A DNA stretch of 64,000 nt from Isochrysis galbana. Taxonomy: Eukaryota; Haptophyta; Isochrysidales; Isochrysidaceae. Position numbers and translations under genes: made by a program. Positions 33,025 through 42,904 of this stretch are shown here, one piece after another (within the stretch, counting starts at the first letter, position 1; every line of letters begins with the position of its first letter). The stretch is taken from NCBI GenBank assembly GCA_018136815.1, contig CM030933.1, positions 5,596,282 through 5,660,281 of the forward strand, read 5' to 3'. The notes beneath the pieces are model-generated. The model made no database searches. It was not told where the DNA came from and saw nothing but the letters and a program-made list of their open reading frames with translations.

Positions 33025-34472
33025 ATGCTTGCGCCGCTCGCAGACGTCGACGTCGCCGTCGTGGGCGCCGGGCCCTCGGGGCTGGCGGCTGCGAGGCTTC
33101 TCAATGCCCGCGGGATCAGGGTGGCCGTCCTCGAGGCCGATAGCAAGGTGGGCGGCCGCGTGCTGGCCGATCAGTCGCTCGCTGGCGTGCCGCGCGAGCT
33201 TGGGCCAGAGTTCGTCCATGGAGAGAAATCCAACAAGCTGGTCGAGCTGATCGAGCATGGGCTGAGTGCGCGGCCGGGCGCCAAGCTTGTCGAGCTGGAG
33301 TGGCCCAACTATTACTATCTCGGCAAGGAAGGACGGCTGTTCTCCGCCGAAAAGATGGACGAGATTCCAGAGAAGCAGGCGATGGAGCAGATTTTTGAGG
33401 CGTTGGGATCTGCCGAGCCGACGGCCATGCCTGAGCAGTCGCTCCTCCAGTACTTTGCTGGTGCTGGCATCGACAGCCGTGTCATCGACCTCGCTGACGC
33501 CATCTACGCCAACGACTATGGCGCAGTGTCGAGCGACGTCGGCCTCCGTGAAACTATCCAAGAGCAACGGCGATGGAAGTATGGAGAAAAGTGCGCCGCG
33601 TATGCAGAACGGGGTCAGGTGTACTGGCCCTGCGTCCCTTACCTTCACGCGCATCGTCCTCTTGCTCACACAGGTACCTTGTCCTCTCGGGCGCCTGCCT
33701 GCAAGACGTTATGGACGAGCTTTCGATTGGCTTGGATGTGCGGTGCGGATGGACTGTGACCCGAATCGAGCTGGCATCCTCGGGCGGAGTCACCCTCTGC
33801 TCCGTAGATGGCAGGCGGCTAAGCGCTCAGCGCGTCATTGTGAGCGTCCCCTTGGCGCTCCTCCAGCGCGGTACCATCGCCTTCGATCCGCCTCTTCCCC
33901 CTGCGCACAAGGAGACCATCCGCTCCATCAAGGTGGGCAACGCGCTCAAGGTGCTCATCCTCCTTTCCCATCGCTTCTGGCCGAGCGACTTCTACGATGC
34001 CGTGTGTGCTGACTGCACATTCCCCGAAGTTTGGCTTACTCCAGCTGCCGAAGTGTTGTCACGGGACGCGAAACCGCCATTCACGATGGTTGGCTTTGTC
34101 GCCGGGGCGCGCTCGGACCGTCTCGCGCTGCTACCACCAGCCGAGCTCGCCCGTTTACTCTGCGCTCAGCTCGATATGATGTTTGGCACCACCGCCAGTC
34201 CCCATCCGGCGACCGCAGCCTGCATGGGCCACCTCGTCAAGAATTGGGCGGATGCGCCGAACGCGCGTGGTGCATACTCTCACCCGACCTCCGGGGCTCT
34301 GGGTTCGCGTGGCGTCTTTGCGCAGGCGGTTGACGGTCGCCTCTTTTTCTGTGGCGAGGCGTGCCATGACGGGGTCAATCCATGCATACACGGCGCGATG
34401 GAAACGGGGGAGCGTGCAGCAGAGACCGCACTCAATTCCTTGGGCATCGGTGCGACGCACTCGCGACTTTGA
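33025..34472 (+). CDS. FAD-dependent amine oxidase (polyamine/monoamine oxidase family)
   Basis: Oxidises amines with FAD; whether the substrate is a polyamine, monoamine or amino acid cannot be told. Exons 33025-33590 and 33674-34472, 83 bp intron (GAGAAAA|GTGCGC ... CACACAG|G, phase 2), ~454 aa. The junction gives RRWKYGEK|YLVLSGACLQDVM, restoring the W-x-x-GE...G motif of the family. The N-terminal Rossmann motif is VAVVGAGPSGLAAARLL with VAVLEADSKVGGRV. The C-terminus has LFFCGEACHDGVNPCIHGAM, the FAD-contacting GE/HGA motif. The start at 33025 places the Rossmann strand ~8 residues in. An upstream in-frame ATG at 32992 would add 11 residues. No signal peptide or membrane anchor seen. Confidence 0.82.
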
Positions 34473-35040
34473 CATCCGCAAGGCGGTCATCACCGCTGCT
34501 CTGTGGGGTGACCCTGCCGTCAACGGCGGCGCGGTCATGCGCCCATTCGGTACTGTGCTCGTGCGATTCGCCGAGATGCGGGTGTTGACGCGGGCTCTGC
34601 GTCATGCCAACCCAAATTGGCCGCGGGAAGTTCAATGGATCACATCTTGGAGATTCTTGTCTCCGCACACGAACCTTCGCTTCACAGAGGTGGCGGACTC
34701 GAAATATGTTACGAAGCCTCACATTTAAGTCAGGCGAGCGAAAGCTCGTGTTCATTCAACCCTGCATCATCACCCATTCATCCACTATATTTCACCCAAT
34801 AATCGTACACCATGGAACATGGCAACTCTAGGATATTAATACGTAGTCTGTAGTATACTCGAAAGACACGGCTCTACTTGCTCCTTGTCCAAATACGTGT
34901 TGCTTTTTTTAGATGCAGATGTAGGGATTAAAAAACGTCTGAAAATTCAACAGAAAAACATTCTTGAAGGTGGCCGCTATGCTGCAACTGACTCACACCC
35001 CTCCGGTATCGCACTCGCCATCGCCTAGACCCCACACTCC
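34473..35040. other. 3' flank of the amine oxidase gene
   Basis: A frame across 34480-34728 overlaps the gene end but has no recognisable family. 34730-35040 is AT-rich. Nothing else seen. Confidence 0.4.
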
Positions 35041-35626
35041 CAACTAAGTTTATACTTATGTTCGCCCATGGGGGGGCACGAGCCCCCCCCTCTCTCCACT
35101 ACTCCCCTGCCATGGGGGAGGAATCGCCCATGCCCATGCTCCTGGCACGCCTGATGGCTTGCCAGGAGCCCACTGCCTTGTTGACCCACTCTCTCACTGG
35201 CTCACTGGCAGGCTTGCCTGCCTCGCGCGTCCTGGCCTGTCGTGGCCAGCCCATCGCTCCAACCCCCCCTCCCGCCCTGTTCGACAGGCAGACAGGTGCA
35301 GAGTGGGTGCCCTGAGGCCCAGGAGCGCCAGCAAGGGAGAGGCAGGGGAGACCAGGGCCCAGCCCCAGCCTCCAGCCTCCTCTGCCCCCTGGGCTGGCCT
35401 CCAGGAGCCTCCAGGGGTCGCCAGCAGGCAGCTGCAGGCCTGTCGCAGGCGCGCCATCGCGCGTGCCTGCAGGAGAGGGGAGAGAGAGCGCGGAGAAGGG
35501 GGTGGGAGGAGCGAGGGCTCCGCCCACCGAAAAATATGTAAGTCCCGCACCTGCACCTGTTTACAGGATAAGTCGGGACTGAGGACGCCGCCAGCCCGGT
35601 AAGCGTAGGAGGAAGGGGGGAACGGA

Positions 35627-35662
<36 letters not shown>

Positions 35663-35835
35663 CGGACCATATCTAAGCCCTTTTCCCCTATCCCCCTAGT
35701 AGTGCACGGGGGGAGTCGCCTGATGGCGGAGGGGAAAGGGCCGGGGGAGTGGGGGTGTATGTAGAAAGTTTTGCTGCGTGAGTAGAAAGTAGAGGGTCCA
35801 CGGCCGCGTGTGCGGTGAGACTATTAAGAATTTAA
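35041..35835 (+). mobile_element. Non-autonomous retroelement, modules B-D-C
   Basis: Starts CAACTAAGTTTATACTTATG with the G7/C7 hairpin of module B (35041-35118), continues with D (~35140-35470, GCGCCAGCAAGGGAGAGGCA), then C (35475-35835, GAGCGCGGAGAAGGGGGTGG, TTTACAGGATAAGTCGGGAC, CTAAGCCC, GTGCACGGGGGGAGTCGCC). Ends TGAGACTATTAAGAATTTAATTT. Both ends are shared with the LINE at 47959-50326, but D replaces the protein-coding part. A long G run interrupts C at 35633-35659. No clear target duplication. Confidence 0.7.
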
Positions 35836-36092
35836 TTTAAATTAATCATCCTGAGCCAGTGCGCTTGCGCCCCCACCCATCCACACACCCGTCCCGGCGA
35901 GTCAAACGTCATTTGAACAACAGTTCGATCAAGCTTGAAGCTTTGACAAGACACGAACGAACATGCATCTGCCGGCGTCAGAGGCTCTGATCCATAGCTT
36001 CGGACCGCCTCCACCACCTGCCCACAACAATCCATGGGTAGGAGTGTGCGCAACCCTCTGCCTATGATGGCTCCATGTTTGATTCTTCACCA

Positions 36093-37490
36093 TCACACCC
36101 ACACAGGGGCCTCGCTCTTGTCGAAGCCGACCGGCTTCCCCGTTGCACTGTATCGGCGGTCCTTGTGCGACTCACGAGTGTACACGTTGCGCTTGGGGCG
36201 CTTAGGCTTGCGCGCTCGGGTGCGCACCTCGATCAGGTTTCGCTCGCGCATCGAATCAAAGCGCTCTGCCATTAGGTCAGTCTCAGGTTGGTGGGGTAGA
36301 GCACGTAGGGAGGAAACGAGCTCGTCGGAGCAGAGGACCTCGGGCCTGCGCTCGCCATACTTGAGCTTGCCCAGCTTGCGCCTGCGCGACTGCTCGCGCT
36401 CTGCGGCCTCAGCCTGCCGCCGTTTCAGTTCGCGCTCTTCCTTCGCGATCTCCGAGGTGATGGGCCCGATACGACCCAGTTGCTTCTCACGTTTGCGCTC
36501 CGCTTTGGACGCCGCCTCTGCCTCCTGGCGCTCGCGCGTCCGCTTCGCACGCGCGAGCTGCTGTGCCGTCTTCTTCTTATTCACTACCTCCTTAGCCCCA
36601 GCTGCAACCTCAGAGTCGTCGCTCTCCTCCTCCTCCTCCTCCACCTCCTCCTCACCCATACCCGGGGGAGGTAAGAGCTTGAGGTCGGAACCATCGGCGT
36701 CCATCGCTGCCAACCGCAGGCGTGCAGCCTCCTCTATCCGCTCCTTGTCTACCTTCCACTTGGGCCGCTCCTCCCGCCGTATGCGTTCCATCTCATGAGC
36801 GATGGCTGCCTGCAGGCGCTGCGCGTGCGCATCGCGCTCGGGATTGAAAGAGGCGCCGCCGTCAGGGATCTTAACCTTGGCAATGCCCTCTTGCTTGCCA
36901 GTTGACTCAGGCGTGAAGGATGAGCGAGGCACAAACTTGCTGCGCGCGACGGGCCGCCGTTTGGACGGCACCAGCGCTTCTTCGCCCACTACGTCTCTTA
37001 CAGCAGTGATCGTAGCATCCTCGGGCTCCAGCGGCGCCTCGCCCCACACGTCCTTCAGCTCGCCGAGCATTGTGCGCGGCAGCTGGCCTGCAGGCCCCGG
37101 CGCAGGCAGCAGGGGCGCGAGCTTGAGCGCCTTGCTCTTGCTCCTCTTGCTGATGGTAGGCGCTGGCGCCGCCTTCTTGCGCACGACGGCGTCCTGCTTG
37201 GGCTTGGCACGCTGCCTCGGTGGCATGACAGGCTCGATATGCGCATTGCCCGCAATCACACGGTCGACCCAGAGTGCCGGCTGTGCCTCGCGCCGCTCCC
37301 TCCTGCTCTTCGGCTGGAGCGGCGCTTGCGCGCGCGCCTCGATGGAGAAGAGCTGATCTGAAGGGACGTGGCCGAGCGTTCCACCAGTGCGCCGCTCGCG
37401 GTCGGCCGCCTCGCGCGCCGAGCGCAGCGCCTCCTCAATGTCAGCACCACGCTTCCGCCACGAAGCCTTGGACTGCTTCTTCTTCGCCAT
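36093..37490 (-). CDS. NOP53: NOP53 (GLTSCR2-like) ribosome biogenesis protein
   Basis: Nucleolar factor needed for large-subunit rRNA processing (in yeast it recruits the exosome helicase Mtr4). The 465 aa from the ATG at 37490 start MAKKKQSKASWRKRGADIEE and match the family along the whole length. Present are the conserved GGASFNPERDAHAQRLQAAI block (SYNP motif of NOP53), an acidic stretch (EEEVEEEEEESDDSE), a long basic coiled coil (KKKTAQQLARAKRTRERQEA) and the diagnostic C-terminal KLGKLKYGERRPEVLCSDEL, then SLRALPHQ and DSMRERNLIEVRTRAR. No introns. The open frame extends upstream to 38054 but is low-complexity; 37490 gives the family length. The coding-strand 5' flank is a long pyrimidine tract. 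Confidence 0.9.
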   Translation of the reverse strand: MAKKKQSKASWRKRGADIEEALRSAREAADRERRTGGTLGHVPSDQLFSIEARAQAPLQPKSRRERREAQPALWVDRVIAGNAHIEPVMPPRQRAKPKQDAVVRKKAAPAPTISKRSKSKALKLAPLLPAPGPAGQLPRTMLGELKDVWGEAPLEPEDATITAVRDVVGEEALVPSKRRPVARSKFVPRSSFTPESTGKQEGIAKVKIPDGGASFNPERDAHAQRLQAAIAHEMERIRREERPKWKVDKERIEEAARLRLAAMDADGSDLKLLPPPGMGEEEVEEEEEESDDSEVAAGAKEVVNKKKTAQQLARAKRTRERQEAEAASKAERKREKQLGRIGPITSEIAKEERELKRRQAEAAEREQSRRRKLGKLKYGERRPEVLCSDELVSSLRALPHQPETDLMAERFDSMRERNLIEVRTRARKPKRPKRNVYTRESHKDRRYSATGKPVGFDKSEAPVWV

Positions 37491-38576
37491 GATGACTGGG
37501 CGAAGAAGGCCTGTGCCGCTCCGGTGAGCGTGGAAGGCAGAGGAGCCAGGCGCGCCGCCGACTCGTGCAGCCCTCGAGCGGGAGCGACAGAGGAGAGAGG
37601 GGAGAGGAGGGAGAGGAGGGGGGCGAGGGCGTCGACGAGCAGAGCGAGAGAGAGCCAGCGGCGAGGCGGCTGCGTGGAAGGGAGAGTGGGAGAGAGGGAA
37701 AGGAGAGAGAAGGAGAGAGAGAGGGCAGGAAAGAGAGAGCGGGGGGGGGAGAGAGAGAGAGTGAGAGAAGAGAGAAGAGAGGGGGAGGTGAAGAGGGGAA
37801 GAAGGGCGGGAGGGGCGGGGGAGGAGGAGGCGAGGAGGGGGCGCGGGAGAGAGGGAAAGAATAGGAGAGAAGGGGAGGGAGGGGAGGGAGGGGGGGGGGA
37901 AGGCGGCATCGTCGCCGTGGCCGTGTCCCCCCCCCCCCCTTCTTCCTCCCCTCCCCCCCTCCCCCCCCCCCTCCCCCCTTCCCCTCCTGAGACAAAGGCG
38001 ACTCTGTGTGGGTCCCTTCCCCCCCCAACCCGACCCACACACACACGCGCGCATTTGGATGGGGAGACTCGAGAACGCCCCGCGGCCTCTCCTTCTGCTG
38101 CCTGCCTCGTCTTCCTTCTCCCACCTCTTAGAAAGTAATGTGGAGAGTGGAGAGAGGGCAGTCCGTCTTGGTGTCTTTCACCCTAGTACATGCACTGATG
38201 TACTGTGCACGGTCTTCCTGTCTTCCTGTCTTCCTGTCCTCCTGGAGGACGGTCAATCAATGCGTGCTCCAAGTACATAGACCTATCTATGTATTGGGAG
38301 CACCTACGGGCCTTGGGAGCTTGGGAGGGACCTCTAGGCGGCTAGACTCTAGGGGCTGCGAAATAAGCACCCCCCTCCCTAGGCCTGGGTAGAAGGTAGA
38401 AGTAGAAGTAGAAGCCCGACGTCCCAATCACCAATCAAAAAAATTCTCGTCAATGGTGCTTGTGCTTGATTTGTGATTTGAGAAGCGCTTTCGTTGCCAC
38501 GAAAAGTTGGCGCGAGCCCCTCCCCCTCCTTCCCTCGTCCCTTTCTCCCGCCTCCCGCCGAGCCCGCGACCTAGAT
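37491..38576. other. NOP53 upstream region, low complexity
   Basis: 37560-38000 is GA-rich on the plus strand (pyrimidine-rich on NOP53's strand), with AGAGAGAGAG runs and G/C homopolymers. The ORFs here are composition artefacts. 38200-38260 has three TCTTCCTG repeats. No gene seen. Confidence 0.45.
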
Positions 38577-38690
38577 GCTAGATGGGACATACGTATTTAC
38601 CGTATTTGGCCGGAGGCCAAATACATATGTATTTCACTGTATTTTGGAGGCCCCCTGTATTGACGGGTCGCCAAATACAGAGCGCCCGCA
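38577..38690. repeat. Small hairpin repeat (family H), copy 2
   Basis: CTAGATGGGACATACG then GTATTTGGCCGGAGGCCAA and ATACATATGTATTTCACTG. Same 10 bp stem as at 31535-31640. Confidence 0.55.
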
Positions 38691-39113
38691 GGGCGCGTAG
38701 CGCGCGAGCAGCGAGCGGAACGAGCGAGCTCAGGGCCGGCCGCGGGCGCGGGGGCGCGGGGCTGCGGCAGTGGCAGGTGGCAGGCGGAGAGTCGGGTGGG
38801 GATGGGAGGTGGGGGTGGGGGTTGGGGGGGGGGCTCTCAGTTCTTCTTAAGAGTATAATGTATGAGAATCTGAATCTGCTATCTGCTATCAAACAACATT
38901 TTTAATCTCAGATGCGATTACGTTTACATATATACATAATCAAAATCAAGGCTAAGGCCAAGGCCAACAAACAAATTGAAGTTCGGAATTCAAGCAATAA
39001 GCTTCACAATAACTTCCTCACTAGGACATCCCTCACGTTCATCACCAATCCAATCATCATCATCACTATCACTATAATCCTCATCACTCTCCCACTTGAC
39101 CACATCTGGGGAC
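38691..39113. other. Intergenic region, no gene recognised
   Basis: GC-rich to 38830, then AT-rich (38850-39113) with short simple runs such as TCATCATCATCACTATCAC. No gene or repeat assigned. Confidence 0.35.
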
Positions 39114-39193
39114 CAACTAAGTTTATACTTAGTTCGCCCATGGGGGGGCATGAGCCCCCCCCTCTCTCCACTCCTCCCCTGCCATGGGGGAGG
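39114..39193 (+). repeat. Module B, solo copy
   Basis: CAACTAAGTTTATACTTAG, TTCGCCC, then ATG and the GGGGGGCATGAGCCCCCC hairpin, ending CCATGGGGGAGG. The short frame from its ATG reads MGGHEPPPLSTPPLPWGR, the same peptide that begins the LINE ORF. The following CTCCTGGCACGCCTGATGG is shared with module D of 61860. Confidence 0.7.
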
Positions 39194-39490
39194 AACCACT
39201 CACTCTCCTGGCACGCCTGATGGCTCGCCAGGAGCACACAGCCCTACTGACCCATCCCTCTCCCCACAGGCACGCCTGACTCGCCATCAATCTCTACCTA
39301 CTATCTACTACCTAGCTGAAAATCGTCCGCCAAGGGGCACTCTGCACTCCGCGCAGGTCACCTTTTCCTAATCATGTAATTCGTAATTCTATAATAATAA
39401 GTTCTAATGCTAATCCTAATCATATAATGATCATTTTCCACCCCTAAGCCCTTAGATTAGACGGCCCTGTGTGCGCGCGCGCGTGCGCGC

Positions 39491-39704
39491 GGTCACTACA
39501 ACTACTCACAGAGTACACATCGTTCTACTAGAGTACAGCACGCAGGGATGCTATGATGATGTCATACTGTGGAGTATATGTGCGCGCGCGTGCGCGCGGT
39601 CACTACAACTACTCACAGAGTACACATCGTTCTACTAGAGTACAGCACGCAGGGATGCTATGATGATGTCATACTGTGGAGTATATGTACGAGTACTAGC
39701 TCTA
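39491..39704. repeat. 107 bp tandem duplication
   Basis: Two head-to-tail copies, 107 bp apart, of a unit starting GGTCACTACAACTACTCAC and ending GTGGAGTATATGT, separated by an alternating GC tract (GTGCGCGCGCGTGCGCGCGG). Near-perfect identity implies a recent event. The flank to 39760 has further CTCTAGAGTAC-like repeats. Confidence 0.85.
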
Positions 39705-40079
39705 GAGTACCAGTGCTACTGTAGAGCTCTGGCTAGAGTAGTGTACTCTAGTAGTAGCAGTTGAAGACTACTCCACGAGAGAAGCCTACTCTAGACAGAC
39801 AGATAAATAAAAAGAGCCCCCCCCCCCTCCCCCTGACTGGCCGGATCACTGCTCTCCCTCCCCTTCCCGCCCCCCCCCTTCCCTCTCCTCTCGGATCACC
39901 TCTCTTTCTCGGTCTCCTCCGCCTCCTTGCTCACCCCTTTATCTCCCTCCGCTCGCTCGCGTCTCTCGTCCCGACCCCTCCTTCACCCCTCACACGCCCT
40001 CGTACGCTCTCTCTTCCTCTCCATCCCCGCCGCTCTCTCTCCCTCTCTCCCTCTCCCGCCACATCCCTCTGCCCCAGAA

Positions 40080-41195
40080 ATGGCGTCTCCTTCCTCCGAG
40101 TCTAACGGAGGGGAATGGAGGGAGCATGAGTTGACGCTGGCACTCGCCGCCTCGCTCGAGAGCACACACACCACTTCGCGCGAGAGCGCGAGCGCGCAGG
40201 CCGACCTCCAGCTCCAGCTCGCAATCGAGGCCTCGCTCGCAGAGTCGGCACTCGACGGCCGAGGGCAGTGGCTCCACGAAGAGCTTCCGCTTCCGCACGG
40301 GCTTAGTGAGGCGAGCGAGTGGGACGAACCAGTCTACGAAGATGACAACCCGGTCTTCGCCCCAGTCAGCTCTCCGCCCGTAGAGACCTTCATGCCAGTA
40401 CAAGCAGACCTGTTCGCTCCGCCCCTACAAGTGCTGCGGGCGAGTCATGCGTGTGATGCGGTCGCCACCTTGGCTGGAGGCGATGCGTCAGGGCAGTCTG
40501 CCTGGTCGCTTCTGCTCCACCTGGCGGGTATTGCTGCCATCGGTACCGCCGCTGCCGCAGCACTGCGCCGTCTAGTCCCTTTTGTCGACTGCCAACTCTG
40601 CTGCACACGCACCTTTGTCCTCTTCTTGCACAAAAACAGCGAGTGCTCGCACCAGTGCTGCAACAGCTGCTGGATAAATTTTTTGCGTGCGAGGGAAGAG
40701 GAGGATACGCGCGCGATGCGTCATGCGCGTGCATACACCCTGCGCTGCTGGGGCTGCGATTCAGCTCTCGGACGTCGCACGCTGTACAAATTTGGGCCGG
40801 CGGCGATGCGCAGGTGTGTACATGAGCTTGATCTACGGCAGGCTCTAATTAGCAAGAAGCCGCGCAAGTTCACGGTCGTGGAATGTCCAAGGATGGGGTG
40901 TGTGGGCGTGGGGTACGATGATGGTCGCACGCAGACTGTGATGTGCTTCCTCTGTGAAGAACAATGGGCCGCTGAGCGCGGGATCCTCGCAGGACTCTGG
41001 GCGTTGGCAAAGCGGTGGTGGCCACTCCGGATTGATGGAATCACGGGATGGCGGCCATGCCCTCATTGCGGCGCTGCCATCCTCAAAAACGGGGGCTGCC
41101 CGATGATGCGGTGCGCTCTTTGCAAACAAGCGTTCCGTTGGGGCCCTACGCATAATTCGACGAGGGGCGTCATTGAGGCCCATGCGCCGAGCTAA
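40080..41195 (+). CDS. RBR-type E3 ubiquitin ligase with two UIMs and a membrane segment
   Basis: 371 aa from the ATG at 40080, preceded by a pyrimidine-rich leader. Two ubiquitin-interacting motifs near residues 17-28 (ELTLALAASLES) and 42-56 (DLQLQLAIEASLAES). A hydrophobic segment (143-163, LLLHLAGIAAIGTAAAAAL) is a likely membrane helix. It is followed by a RING1-like Cys cluster (171-226, CQLCCTRTFVLFL ... CCNSCW ... CWGC), an IBR-like cluster (269-293, CPRMGCVGV ... CFLCEEQW) and a RING2/Rcat domain (327-353, CPHCGAAILKNGGCPMMRCA). The GGC cysteine, Cys340, aligns with the catalytic Cys of Parkin-type RBR ligases that forms a thioester with ubiquitin. The RING1 spacing is unusual, so E2 binding may differ. 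A membrane-anchored ligase is inferred. Confidence 0.7.
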   Translation: MASPSSESNGGEWREHELTLALAASLESTHTTSRESASAQADLQLQLAIEASLAESALDGRGQWLHEELPLPHGLSEASEWDEPVYEDDNPVFAPVSSPPVETFMPVQADLFAPPLQVLRASHACDAVATLAGGDASGQSAWSLLLHLAGIAAIGTAAAAALRRLVPFVDCQLCCTRTFVLFLHKNSECSHQCCNSCWINFLRAREEEDTRAMRHARAYTLRCWGCDSALGRRTLYKFGPAAMRRCVHELDLRQALISKKPRKFTVVECPRMGCVGVGYDDGRTQTVMCFLCEEQWAAERGILAGLWALAKRWWPLRIDGITGWRPCPHCGAAILKNGGCPMMRCALCKQAFRWGPTHNSTRGVIEAHAPS

Positions 41196-42027
41196 GAGAT
41201 GCCAATAGTAGCCGTTGGTGTGTCGATGCAATTGACCTCGTGCAACACATTAAAGCATCCATCAAGCCCTAGGATTGCGCGAGCTCATGTAGAAGGCAAC
41301 GAGAAGTGAGCTTCCTGAAAGGCAATGAAGTATCGACTTCGATCTCGGTCTGAACGCTTGAGGACCTCGAATACGCTTTTGTACGTTCTAGGAAGGCCAC
41401 TCGCCGCCGAAGTGAAACGCATGCACTCAACTAATGTAATTTGGCGTCCAGCACGATCTGGCGTCCTCTGAGTCGCAGCCTGCCTGGTGGGATGAACGTT
41501 GTAGCTGGACAACGCCTCTTGCTCGACGCGTGTCGCATGTGCGCACGCAAATATGGTGTACATTGTTTTTGCCAATCGCTCGTGTTTGCATGCGCTATCG
41601 GTCTGGCTTCCGGCCAATGGAGGATCTGCGCGGCGTGAAATAGCATATAGCATGGTTATGCGGTTGCTTCTTCGGATTCGCGCGCCTCGCGCGACCCTTG
41701 GCATCAGCTGCACTAGGGTCACTAATCTTATGATTGGTCGCCATGGAGGGGGGCCTCGCGCCCCCCCCACTCTCTCGACTCCCCTCATGGGGGGCGAGAA
41801 CCATCTACACCCCTGCGGGCTCCGGTGCTCGTCAGATTACCATCTGAAAGATCCTGCACTTTTGTACTTTAATGAGGGGGTCCTGCAAAGTAGAATTTAT
41901 ACCGTCCACATGGGGGGTTAGGTGATCCTGCGTCGACGAGGAGAAGGGTATGTACCCCCCTCCCTTGGGGCTCAGTGAAAAAAAAGCTCAACTTGGGGTT
42001 TCAGTCTCTTCGATCTTGATTGAGCCT
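41196..42027. other. Intergenic region with a short repeat
   Basis: A 167-codon minus-strand frame (41285-41788) begins inside a repeat and has no recognised family. 41723-41790 is the reverse complement of the 15106-15160 repeat (CTTATGATTGGTCGCCATGG). 41800-42027 has nothing recognisable. Confidence 0.35.
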
Positions 42028-42684
42028 CTCCCTTCTCTCTCCCTCCTATCGCCGGCCGCCCCTCATCCGTTAGCTAACGCAAACGGGGCCTGTTTATCAC
42101 CGCACCCTATCGGGGGGGGTGCAACCCCCCCCTCTCCCTCTCTCCACTCTCACCCCTCGTCGTCCCTGCGGCGCGTCGCCATGCGGCGCGCCGTGGCCTG
42201 CTCTCAGAGGTCCCATGGGGGCTCCCAAGGGGCCAGCAAGGGCAGCTTAGGGGGCAGTTGAGGTTGGGGCTCAGCCCCTGGCCCCCCTTGCCTCTCCCAC
42301 GCTCGCCTCGCTGGCCATGGGCCATGGGAGCCACCCAAAGAGGCCTCTGTATGCCTGGCGACCATGGACAGGGGGGGGTTTAGCTCGAGGGCAGGCCCAA
42401 TGCGAGCGTGGGAGTGCGGCTCGCGGCCGGCGCTCACTAGGGGTCTGAGCTGGATTGATGAGTGCCCTGCCCTTGCCAGAGGGCAAAAAAAAACTTCTTA
42501 ATATTCTCGCCGCGCGCGCGACCCTGCACAGTATCTACGCAGCCTCGCCCGCTTCCCTTCCCCCCCCTCCACCTGCCTTGCGGCTCGTCCCCTCGTGCTC
42601 TACCTAGGATGCCCCTGCCAGAGGGCAGGGGCTGGGGTTGATTGTGCATTGTGCGGGCCCACCCCGGGGGGTGTCCGCGATGGA
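42028..42684. repeat. Repeat family F, copy 1, interrupted by a SINE
   Basis: Matches 57538-58036: CTTCTCTCTCCCTCCT, GTTAGCTAACGCAAACGGGG, CCTGCTCTCAGAGGTCC, GGGGCTCAGCCCCTGGCCCC, GCCAGAGGGCAGGGGCTGGG, ending GGGGGTGTCCGCGATGGA. The 57 kb copy shows the empty site; here a SINE-like element is inserted at 42486-42609. Confidence 0.75.
42486..42609 (-). mobile_element. SINE-like element, copy 2, with 18 bp target duplication
   Basis: Inserted in repeat F between TGCCCTTGCCAGAGGGCA (42468-42485) and TGCCCCTGCCAGAGGGCA (42610-42627), a duplication with one mismatch. On the minus strand it starts CCTAGGTAGAGCACGAGGGG, has GCCGCAAGGCAGG, and ends GGCGAGAATATTAAGAAG plus a T run. The uninterrupted sequence at 57965-57985 confirms the insertion boundaries. 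Confidence 0.8.
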
Positions 42685-42904
42685 ATGAGGGGGCGCGAGG
42701 CCCCCATTGACCCCTAATGATAAAGGAAGGTTGTCTCCCCCACCTCTACGTAGGACTCTATCTAAGGCGGAACCGAAGTCGGCTATAGTTGAGTGTACAC
42801 CGCGCACATCACGATACATGATGAACGCACTTGAAATGAAGCTTCTTGGCGCCTTTCCGTGGGACGGTTGACCATGCTTTTCAGCCCTTAATCAGGAGCC
42901 AACC

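Noticed and set aside
34183..34728. 181-codon plus-strand ORF overlapping the amine oxidase end
   Set aside because: Shadow frame of the amine oxidase; the extension has no family.
37256..38138. Long Ser/Pro/Arg and Gly/Glu ORFs upstream of NOP53 on both strands
   Set aside because: Low-complexity GA/CT sequence; NOP53 start at 37490 explains the conserved part.
41285..41788. 167-codon minus-strand ORF
   Set aside because: Starts within a dispersed repeat; remainder unrecognised.
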